10,704 nucleotides of DNA, from the NCBI GenBank assembly GCA_964449175.1, contig CAYUYH010000080.1, forward strand, positions 1-10,704, read 5' to 3'. The DNA is from CAYUYH01 sp964449175. Its GTDB lineage: Bacteria; Planctomycetota; Phycisphaerae; SM23-33. Position numbers and translations under genes: made by a program. The notes beneath the pieces are model-generated. The model was given only the letters and a program-made list of their open reading frames with translations, had not been told where the DNA came from and did no database searches. This document shows, one piece after another, positions 5,225 to 10,704 of the stretch; the first letter of the stretch is position 1; each line of letters begins with the position of its first letter.

Positions 5225-6931
5225 ATGGGTAGGTGCTTGCCGATAGTTCTCTCGCTGCTCGTCGCGGCGGCGGCCGCGCCGCGGGCGGCGGCATTGACCG
5301 CCGACGAGGTCGTCGTCGTCGCCAACGCCGACCTGCCCGACTCCATGGCCATCGCCCGGTTCTACGCCCAGCAACGCGGGATCGACCCCTCGCACATCAT
5401 CGCGCTGAAGACCATCCCCAACTACCACATACCGCGCAAGCTCTACGACTCGCAGATAGCCGAGCCGCTTCGCACTGCGATGATCGAGCGGAAGCTGGTG
5501 GGCAAGGTCCGCTGCCTCGTGACCGTCTGGGGCGTGCCGGTCCGCGTGCTCGCGCCGGAAGACCCGACGGCGGAGGTGATGGCCGCCGAGGCCACCAAGG
5601 CCCACTACCGTCTCGCGACCGACTACGAGTTGCTGGCCACGGTCTGCAAGAAGTTCCCCACGCCGCGGACCGGCGGGCTGGCGCCGCTGGGCGAGCTGTT
5701 CGGCTCCCAGGCGCCGCCGGTCGAGCCGCTGCCGAAGTGGGAGGCGCTGCTGGCCGACGTCGACACGCTGCTGGAGCTGAAGCTCGCCGAGTTCCGCAAG
5801 CTCACCGACCCCACCGAGCGGCAGATCGCCTGGCGACAGTTGATGGCCCTGCACATGGACATCCACGGGCTGGCGGGGTTGATCAAGTTTGTCGAGGACG
5901 CCGGCATGGGCGACTCGCCCTCGGTGAAGGTGCTGCGAGGCAAGCTCGCCGACGCCCGCGCCGAGCTACAGCAGCTCCAGGCCGCCCCCCCCGGGCCCGA
6001 CAGCGCCCGCGAGCTATTGGCCGCGGCGCAGAAGGTCGACGGCGCGGTAGCCGCCGGGGCGATCGCGATGCGGCACAAGCCCAGCAGCTCGATACTGGCC
6101 GCCGGCGACGCGGCGGTGGACAGCGAGCTGGCGATGCTGTGGTGGCCCGACGTGCCCGCCACCACGCAGATTCCCAATCCGCTGTTTGCGCACTGGCGGG
6201 CCACGGAGGCGGCGAAGGACCAGCTCCTCCCCCCGGTGATGATGACCGCCAGGCTCGACGGGCCCAGCCGAGACGACATCCTCCGACTCATCGCCGACAG
6301 CATCGCCGTCGAGCAGACGGGCCTGTCGGGGACGTTCTACATCGACGCCGGCGGGCTCGACCGCGCCAGGCAGTACGACGCGACGTTCCGCGCCCTGAAC
6401 CGATTTCTCAGGTCCAACACGAAGCTGAAGGTGGTCTTCGACGAGGCCCGCGCGGTCTTCCAGCCCGACACGTGCCCCGACAGCGCCCTGTACGTAGGCT
6501 GGTACAGCCTTCAGAAATACATTCCGGCCTTCGAATGGGCTCGCGGGGCGGTCGGCTGGCACGTCGCAAGCTTCGAGGCAATGCACCTGCGCGACCCGAA
6601 CAGCGCCGAATGGTGCCCCAAGATGATCCAGAACGGCGTGGTGGCCACCATCGGCGCCGTCGACGAGCCGACGCTCATGACCTTCCCCAGGCCCGATGAA
6701 TTCTTCCCGCTGCTGCTGACCGGCAAGTACACGTTGGCTGAGTGCTACTGGCGGACCTGCCCGGTGGTGAGCTGGCGTGTGCTGCTGATCGGCGACCCCC
6801 TGTACAACCCCTTCAAGGCCAGCCCGCAGGTCGCCCCGCAAGCTCTCGCCAGCGGCCTGGCGCCTCCGCCGGGTTGGGCCAGCGGTCAGCCCTGGCGGCC
6901 GACGTCGTTCGTCACGTCCGCCCCCCGATAG
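5225..6931 (+). CDS. Secreted TIGR03790-family protein of unknown function
   Basis: A 568-residue protein with a signal peptide (about 1-23, cleavage near RAAA/LTADE). The mature part matches TIGR03790 closely: VVVANADLPDSMAIARFYAQQRG (30-52), YHIPRKLYDSQI (67-78), CLVTVWGVPVRV (97-108), VDSELAMLWW (298-307), MTARLDGPSRDDI (340-352), GAVGWHVASFEA (441-452), the WC...NGVVATIGAVDEP segment (463-482) and GDPLYNPF (523-530). From memory, this family is uncharacterised, scattered across several phyla including planctomycetes, and reported to occur only in genomes with exosortase homologues. Between about 140 and 285 lies a helix-rich, Ala/Leu/Glu/Gln-rich insert between the two conserved halves. 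No membrane anchor or PEP-CTERM tail is seen; the C-terminus is a Pro/Ala/Ser-rich tail. The start has a weak ribosome binding site but is fixed by the signal peptide. The stop is 4 bp from the convergent phosphatase stop. Confidence 0.88.
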   Translation: MGRCLPIVLSLLVAAAAAPRAAALTADEVVVVANADLPDSMAIARFYAQQRGIDPSHIIALKTIPNYHIPRKLYDSQIAEPLRTAMIERKLVGKVRCLVTVWGVPVRVLAPEDPTAEVMAAEATKAHYRLATDYELLATVCKKFPTPRTGGLAPLGELFGSQAPPVEPLPKWEALLADVDTLLELKLAEFRKLTDPTERQIAWRQLMALHMDIHGLAGLIKFVEDAGMGDSPSVKVLRGKLADARAELQQLQAAPPGPDSARELLAAAQKVDGAVAAGAIAMRHKPSSSILAAGDAAVDSELAMLWWPDVPATTQIPNPLFAHWRATEAAKDQLLPPVMMTARLDGPSRDDILRLIADSIAVEQTGLSGTFYIDAGGLDRARQYDATFRALNRFLRSNTKLKVVFDEARAVFQPDTCPDSALYVGWYSLQKYIPAFEWARGAVGWHVASFEAMHLRDPNSAEWCPKMIQNGVVATIGAVDEPTLMTFPRPDEFFPLLLTGKYTLAECYWRTCPVVSWRVLLIGDPLYNPFKASPQVAPQALASGLAPPPGWASGQPWRPTSFVTSAPR

Positions 6932-6935
6932 CCGC

Positions 6936-8210
6936 CTACACCCGACGCATGACCATGGCCGTCATGTCGTCGATCTGCGGCGCGCCGTCCGTGAACTCCA
7001 GCACCGCCGTGTGAAGCGCCCGGATCATCTCCGCAGCCGGCCGGGCGCAATGCCCGCGCAGCACGTCCATCACCCGCCGGCAGCCGAACGCCTGGCCGGC
7101 CGGATCGGTCGCCTCCATGAAGCCGTCCGTCACCACGGCTACAAAATCCCCCGGCGCCAGCGACCGCTCAACGACCTGAGTGTACTTGGCCTGCTCCATG
7201 ATCCCCAGCGGCAGGTCGGTGGCCGGGGTCTGCACGAGCTCGTTGCCGGCGGCGCGGTAGAAGATCAGCGGGCCGTGCCCGGCCGAGGCGTACGTCAGCC
7301 GCGACTGGGCCGGGTCCAAGAACCCGCAGAAGCACGTGACGAACCTCTCCTGGCCGAGGTCGCTGATCAGCAGGTCGTTGACCGTGGTGAGTATGGTCGG
7401 GATGTCCCCGCCGCCTCGCGCGACCGCGCGCAGCATGGCGCGCGTCTCGGCGATAACCAGCGCCGAGCCGACACCGTGCCCGCTGGCGTCGGCCACCGTC
7501 AGCATCCACTGCTCCTGGCCGAGGCGCAGGAAGTCGTAGGTGTCGCCGCTGGTCTCGTCGGTCGGCAGCGAGAAGCCCGCGATGTCGAAGCCGGCGATCT
7601 CCGGCGGAATCTTCGGCAGCAGCCCCTGCTGGATCTCCTGGGCGATCCGCATGGCCTTGTCCATCTGCCGCTTCTGGGTGTAGTGCTGGATGAGGTCCGC
7701 CCGCTGGATGGCGACCCCGGCCTGGGCGGCGAGGGTCTCGCCGAGGATTTCGTCGTCCTCGTCGAACGGGCCGCCTCGCTTGTTGATGACCTGGAGCACG
7801 CCGACCAGCTCGCCTCGGTGCCCGTGCAGCGGCATCGACAGGATGCTTCGCGTGGTGAAGCCGGTGACGCGGTCCACCTCGGGGTTGAAGCGCGGGTCGG
7901 CGTAGACGTCCGGGACGTTGACGGTGGCCTCGCCCATGACCGTGGCCCCGGAGATTCCCCTGTCCGCCGGCAGGCGCAGCTCGCCAACGCCGACGGCCAC
8001 GCGGCTGATCAGCTCGCCCGCCGCCTCGTCGTAGAGGAACACGCTGGCCCGCTCGGCGGCCAGCAGCTCGGTGCTGCACGTGACGATCAGTCGCAGCAGG
8101 GTGTCCAGGTCGGCGGCGGCGACCATCGAGCGACTGATCTCCAGCAGCTTGCGGAAGTCTCGCAACTTCTCGCCGGCAGTCGCCGTCGAACCCTGTTCAG
8201 TCAGCTCCAT
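6936..8210 (-). CDS. GAF domain - SpoIIE/RsbU-type PP2C serine phosphatase
   Basis: A 424-residue cytosolic signalling protein. ATG at 8210 is preferred to an upstream in-frame ATG (8327) because the extra 39 residues are Arg/Ser-rich and lie wholly within the upstream gene. A GAF domain spans about 25-172. A coiled connector follows with AQEIQQGLLP (190-199), the usual RsbU-family lead-in, and then the phosphatase domain (about 205-424). All metal-binding aspartates expected of a PPM phosphatase are present: SGDTYDF (Asp223), VADASGHG (Asp241), TDGFMEA (Asp362) and QIDDMTAMVMR (Asp414 and Asp415). Such proteins usually dephosphorylate an anti-sigma-factor antagonist (STAS protein) in a partner-switching cascade, with the GAF domain sensing a ligand or redox state. 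No STAS protein or HATPase kinase is present, so the target is unknown. It is the last gene of the minus-strand operon, starting 14 nt inside the LarA-like gene, with only a GGGG stretch (8221-8218) as ribosome binding site, which suggests translational coupling. Confidence 0.93.
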   Translation of the reverse strand: MELTEQGSTATAGEKLRDFRKLLEISRSMVAAADLDTLLRLIVTCSTELLAAERASVFLYDEAAGELISRVAVGVGELRLPADRGISGATVMGEATVNVPDVYADPRFNPEVDRVTGFTTRSILSMPLHGHRGELVGVLQVINKRGGPFDEDDEILGETLAAQAGVAIQRADLIQHYTQKRQMDKAMRIAQEIQQGLLPKIPPEIAGFDIAGFSLPTDETSGDTYDFLRLGQEQWMLTVADASGHGVGSALVIAETRAMLRAVARGGGDIPTILTTVNDLLISDLGQERFVTCFCGFLDPAQSRLTYASAGHGPLIFYRAAGNELVQTPATDLPLGIMEQAKYTQVVERSLAPGDFVAVVTDGFMEATDPAGQAFGCRRVMDVLRGHCARPAAEMIRALHTAVLEFTDGAPQIDDMTAMVMRRV

Positions 8211-9555
8211 CTCGCAGCCCCGCACCCGGCCCGCCGGCCAGGACCGGGTAGGTCGTCCCGCCGGAAGGGAACACGATGACTTTCTGAGGCGACTGGCCCA
8301 GAAGCTTGCCCGCCTCAGAGATAGCATCGGCTGGGTCAGGGACGATCTTCAGCCCCGGGAAAGTTCTCCCTCCCTCCGCCAGGGCCGGCGAGACCATGAA
8401 GATGGGGTTGCGGTGGATCGCCTGGAGCGCCAGACGGGCGAAGAACGACGCATCCGCGGCCACGTTCGGCGCAAGCCGAGTCATCAGCGAGGCCAACGTA
8501 TCGCTGCCGAGCAGGCGGACCAGCGCGCGGACGGTCTTGGCGCTGATCGGCCATTGCGGGACGTCCATGCCGTACATGCCCGCCTCGCACCGCGCCAGGC
8601 AGATGATGGCGCCGCCCGGCCTGGCCGCCCAGCGCGTGTTGGCGATGCCCTTGAACGACTGCCACAGGTCGCAGTCGCGCGGGTAGGCGTTCACGAGCAG
8701 CACGTCGGCGGGCCGCTCGATCAGCACGCCGCAGGCCACCGCGCACCGCTTGGCCAGCATCTGCTGGACCGTGTCCATGTCGCCGGCGGCGACGAACGCG
8801 GGCCGGTCGTCGGCATCGAGCACGTACTGAATGGCGAAGCTGACGCCGCGCCGCTCGTCTATCAGCCTGCCGCCGGCGTCGATGACCGCGCGCATGGCGT
8901 TGGCGGCGCCGTCCGTGCCGACCATGGACCGCGGGGTGCGGTCCACCCCCAGGCGGTGCAGTTGCCGGATCGTCTCTATGGAGGCGCAGCCGGGCAGGAA
9001 CATCTTGTACCCGCCGCCGAACCCGGCCTGGAGGTGCGGGCTGACCGAGGACACCACGATTCGCAGGTCCGCGTCGGCCACGCCGCGATCGACCCAGATG
9101 TCCGTCTTGTCGGCCTGGCCTATGTGGACGTGATAGGCCGGATCGCCACATCGGTTGCTCCGCCAGCGGAAGGCGTCGGCCAAGCCGCCGAGCTTCTCGG
9201 CCGCCTGGCCCGCGGTCATCCCAGGGTGCATGCCCGTGGCGAAGACGATCTCCACGCTCTCGGCCGAGGCTCGCTGGCGGGTCAGCTCCTCGGCCACCAC
9301 TTCCAGAATCTTGGCCAGCGGGCTGTGGCGGGAGAAGTCCTCCACGACGAGCACGATTCGCCCGGTCCTCCTTGCGGCGATGAGCTGGCCGAGGGGAATC
9401 TGCCCGGTGGGCTGGGCCATGGCCGTGCCGAGGGCCGCGCGCCAGTCGCCGGCCTGGCCGCCCAGCGTGGATCGCGCCACCTGCTGGAGCGTCCAATGCT
9501 CCGGCAGCGTGACGTTCAGCTCGCCTTGGCCCCACGGCAAGGAAACCTCAGGCAT
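8197..9555 (-). CDS. LarA-like protein (nickel-pincer lactate racemase superfamily, DUF2088)
   Basis: A 452-residue member of the LarA superfamily, whose founder racemises lactate using a nickel pincer nucleotide bound covalently to a lysine. ATG at 9555 is chosen over GTG at 9558 because AAAGGA (9567-9562) lies 6 bases from the ATG but only 3 from the GTG. Numbered from this ATG, the key residues align with Lactobacillus LarA: DFSRHSP (Arg76, LarA Arg75), ATGMHPGMT (His110, LarA His108), SPHLQAGFGGGYKMFLPG (His174 and Lys184, same numbers in LarA), ETIRQLHRL (His200) and WQSFKG (Gln299 and Lys302, LarA Gln295 and Lys298). The catalytic set is therefore complete and the protein is probably a real pincer enzyme. 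Homologues act on various 2-hydroxy acids and sugars acids, so lactate should not be assumed. No larB, larC or larE cofactor genes are in the window. It lies 29 bp downstream of the methyltransferase and overlaps the phosphatase gene by 14 nt. Confidence 0.9.
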   Translation of the reverse strand: MPEVSLPWGQGELNVTLPEHWTLQQVARSTLGGQAGDWRAALGTAMAQPTGQIPLGQLIAARRTGRIVLVVEDFSRHSPLAKILEVVAEELTRQRASAESVEIVFATGMHPGMTAGQAAEKLGGLADAFRWRSNRCGDPAYHVHIGQADKTDIWVDRGVADADLRIVVSSVSPHLQAGFGGGYKMFLPGCASIETIRQLHRLGVDRTPRSMVGTDGAANAMRAVIDAGGRLIDERRGVSFAIQYVLDADDRPAFVAAGDMDTVQQMLAKRCAVACGVLIERPADVLLVNAYPRDCDLWQSFKGIANTRWAARPGGAIICLARCEAGMYGMDVPQWPISAKTVRALVRLLGSDTLASLMTRLAPNVAADASFFARLALQAIHRNPIFMVSPALAEGGRTFPGLKIVPDPADAISEAGKLLGQSPQKVIVFPSGGTTYPVLAGGPGAGLRDGAD

Positions 9556-9584
9556 CACGAATCCTTTCGGCCCGGCAGGCTCGC

Positions 9585-10418
9585 TCAGGGCTGCCTGCGC
9601 GCAAGGATGACATCGTACACGCCGAGCGGCTCGGCCAGCGATGCGAACTCGCCGAACCCCGTCTTTGCCATCAGATCGCAGAGATCATCGGCGCTGCGGT
9701 AGATCATGTGCAGGCCCAGGACGCGACGGAAGAACCTGTCCGTCCCGTGCCGGTTTGAAAGGCTGTTGAACACGACCGCCGCGCCGGGCGGCATGACGCC
9801 CGCGGCCGAGGTGGCGATCGAGGTGATCTGCTCGTCGGTGAGATGCTCGCAGATGCCGATCATCTTGACGACGTCCACGCGGCAGTCGAGGTACTGGCCG
9901 ACGTGGCTGGCGTCGCCGGTGATGTAGCGGACGCTGTCGCTCAGGCCGCACTCGGAGGCGAGCTGCCTGGCGTAGTCGTGGGCGTCGTCGCTGAGGTCCA
10001 CCAGCGTGGCGCGGGCACGTCGTCGGGCGAGGCTCATGGCGTCGAGGATGATCCGCCCCGGCCCGGCGCCGATGCACAGCACCTCGGCCGGCTCGTGCGG
10101 GCATTCGTCGATCAGCTTGGCCAAGAGCCGCCCGGCGAGCACCCTGCGGTTGCGCAGCGCCATCGGGATCGTCCCGCTGCCGACGAGTATCTTGTCCGAC
10201 CACTGCCGGCAGCAGCCGTCATAGCTGATGACCATGCTGCGCCAGCCGCCGGGGTCGGCCCAGTTCGCCGCCGCCAGCTCGCTGCGGGTGACCTTCAGCA
10301 GCCAGCGGATAAGCCCCGCCGGGGCGTAGTTGGCGAGCGGGTTCACCAGCACGCGCTTCATCACGCGGGCGGCCGGGCCGACCGTCTCAAACTGAATGTC
10401 GCGCGCCAGGTCCTTCAC
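9585..10418 (-). CDS. Class I SAM-dependent methyltransferase, substrate unknown
   Basis: A 277-residue protein starting with GTG at 10418, which has GAGG (10430-10427) 8 bases upstream and lies about 25 nt downstream of the transcription start implied by the proposed promoter. The first 105 residues are mostly helical (NPLANYAPAGLIRWLLKVTR at 26-45 is amphipathic to hydrophobic) and end in a basic helix ALRNRRVLAGRLLAKLI (87-103). The Rossmann methyltransferase core follows: motif I EVLCIGAGPGR (112-122), an acidic end to strand 2 in ATLVDLS (137-143, Asp141), ITGDA (166-170), GICEHL (188-193) as the motif IV region, and post-motif PPGAAVVFNS (210-219). The N-terminal helical region plus basic helix recalls some lipid or small-molecule methyltransferases, but I cannot assign a substrate. 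It is the first gene of the operon with the LarA-like enzyme and the GAF phosphatase, so their substrates may be linked, though nothing in the sequence proves this. Confidence 0.85.
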   Translation of the reverse strand: MKDLARDIQFETVGPAARVMKRVLVNPLANYAPAGLIRWLLKVTRSELAAANWADPGGWRSMVISYDGCCRQWSDKILVGSGTIPMALRNRRVLAGRLLAKLIDECPHEPAEVLCIGAGPGRIILDAMSLARRRARATLVDLSDDAHDYARQLASECGLSDSVRYITGDASHVGQYLDCRVDVVKMIGICEHLTDEQITSIATSAAGVMPPGAAVVFNSLSNRHGTDRFFRRVLGLHMIYRSADDLCDLMAKTGFGEFASLAEPLGVYDVILARRQP

Positions 10419-10449
10419 GCAGTCAACCTCGTTTCAGCCGCGACCCGGA

Positions 10450-10478
10450 AGTATACGCGCGCGTCGCAGCGATGTCCA
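10450..10478 (-). promoter_or_regulatory. Sigma-70-like promoter for the methyltransferase/LarA-like/phosphatase operon
   Basis: On the minus strand, TGGACA (10478-10473) is a 5/6 match to the -35 consensus. After a spacer of exactly 17 bp comes TATACT (10455-10450), a 5/6 match to the -10 consensus. The predicted transcription start is near 10443, giving a leader of about 25 nt that contains the GAGG ribosome binding site of the GTG-started methyltransferase. The spacer contains the palindrome ACGCGCGCGT (10455-10464), overlapping the -10 box by one base, which could be an operator or chance. Confidence 0.6.
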
Positions 10479-10544
10479 AGCATGCCGCCGCGCGGGGGCG
10501 GTGTTGGGCTAAAGTTTTGCGAATATCGACGCCGATAACAAGGC

Positions 10545-10572
10545 TTGGCAAGCGGCCTCGGGCCGGTAGCTT
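10545..10572 (+). promoter_or_regulatory. Weak candidate promoter for the right-edge gene
   Basis: TTGGCA (10545-10550, 5/6 to the -35 consensus) is followed by a 16-bp spacer and TAGCTT (10567-10572, 3/6 to the -10 consensus), about 25 bp before the ATG at 10597. The spacer holds a small perfect hairpin, CGGCC (10553-10557) with GGCCG (10561-10565). The -10 match is poor, so this is only the best candidate in the gap. Confidence 0.25.
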
Positions 10573-10596
10573 TGATCCTCTGTCGCGGGACAAACT

Positions 10597-10704
10597 ATGA
10601 CCAAACGCGAACTTATCGACCGGATCATCACCGAGAACCAAACGGCTGAGCCGTCGTTCCTCGCCCAGTTCACACCCGAGCAGTTGCAGGAGTACCTCGC
10701 CCAC
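10597..10704 (+). CDS. Start of a short hypothetical protein, truncated by the window edge
   Basis: An open frame of 36 codons begins at ATG 10597 and reaches the window end without a stop. It begins MTKRELIDRIITENQTAEPS and contains FTPEQLQEYLAHL-like text (25-36). The pattern of a Lys/Arg-Glu-Leu-Ile start, an Asn-X-X-Ala turn and a Phe-X-X-Glu-X-Leu-X-X-Tyr-Leu helix looks like a two-helix N-terminus that I associate with small planctomycete proteins of unknown function; this is from memory and unverified. Codon choice (mostly G or C at third positions) and the amphipathic helices argue for a real gene. A GGGA (about 10586-10590) is a weak ribosome binding site. The opposite strand has an open frame over the same bases but it is compositionally poorer and runs into the divergent promoter region. 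Confidence 0.6.
   Translation, partial: MTKRELIDRIITENQTAEPSFLAQFTPEQLQEYLAH

Noticed and set aside
4377..5246. Plus-strand open frame (289 codons) over the esterase lipoprotein
   Set aside because: No motifs and Arg/Pro-rich; the minus strand has a lipobox, GxSxG and a catalytic triad order.
5070..5294. N-terminal extension of the esterase to an upstream start at 5294
   Set aside because: The 75 extra residues are low-complexity, overlap the TIGR03790 signal-peptide region and would bury a clear lipoprotein signal and ribosome binding site.
6929..6938. Possible terminator between the converging TIGR03790 and phosphatase genes
   Set aside because: Only 4 bp separate the stop codons and no stem followed by a T run is visible nearby.
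7011..8279. Plus-strand open frame (422 codons) over the GAF-SpoIIE phosphatase
   Set aside because: Shadow frame without motifs; the minus strand shows all PP2C metal ligands.
8211..8327. N-terminal extension of the GAF-SpoIIE phosphatase to 8327
   Set aside because: The extra residues lie inside the LarA-like coding region and are Arg/Ser-rich with no domain.
8071..9702. Plus-strand open frame (543 codons) over the LarA-like gene
   Set aside because: Antisense shadow; Arg/Gly/Ala/His-rich, no motifs, no ribosome binding site, while the minus strand carries a full LarA catalytic set.
10423..10704. Minus-strand open frame at the right edge
   Set aside because: It runs through the near-consensus operon promoter and is compositionally poor; the plus-strand frame from 10597 is more convincing.

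Overview
The window is a G+C-rich stretch (about two thirds G+C by eye) of a bacterial chromosome, densely packed with genes and lacking mobile elements, RNA genes or CRISPR arrays. The gene content best fits a planctomycete, possibly of the Phycisphaerae: a membrane-anchored GspE/PilB-like protein next to a PilT-like ATPase and a CvpA-like membrane protein, a secreted TIGR03790-family protein (a family tied to exosortase-bearing bacteria), a GAF-SpoIIE phosphatase, and the start of a short protein of a type I associate with planctomycetes. This placement is inference from family content; no rRNA or other strong marker is present.

Layout. (1) Positions 1-4301, plus strand: the 3' end of hisF, a PilT-like ATPase whose GTG start overlaps the hisF stop, a 546-residue GspE/PilB relative with three membrane helices and a ruined nucleotide site, and a CvpA-like protein with a long soluble C-terminal part. 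They are close enough to be one transcription unit. (2) Positions 4320-5069, minus strand: a lipoprotein of the alpha/beta-hydrolase (esterase) fold, converging on the CvpA-like gene. (3) Positions 5070-5224: a divergent intergenic region with a two-copy direct repeat spaced exactly 30 bp. (4) Positions 5225-6931, plus strand: the secreted TIGR03790 protein. (5) Positions 6936-10418, minus strand: an apparent three-gene operon read from the right, in the order methyltransferase, LarA-like (lactate racemase superfamily) protein, GAF-SpoIIE phosphatase. A good sigma-70-like promoter lies at 10450-10478. (6) From 10597: the start of a short plus-strand gene that runs off the window.

How the genes may work together. 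The PilT-like protein keeps every catalytic motif. The following GspE-like protein has lost the Walker A lysine, the Walker B glutamate, the Asp-box acid and the His-box histidines, but keeps its tetracysteine zinc motif and gains membrane helices. The simplest reading is an active cytosolic motor paired with a membrane-bound, non-hydrolysing relative that serves as anchor or regulator, possibly with the CvpA-like protein. This is the most unusual item in the window. The methyltransferase/LarA-like/phosphatase operon has a clear promoter and a 14-nt gene overlap, but its substrate and signalling target cannot be read from the sequence.
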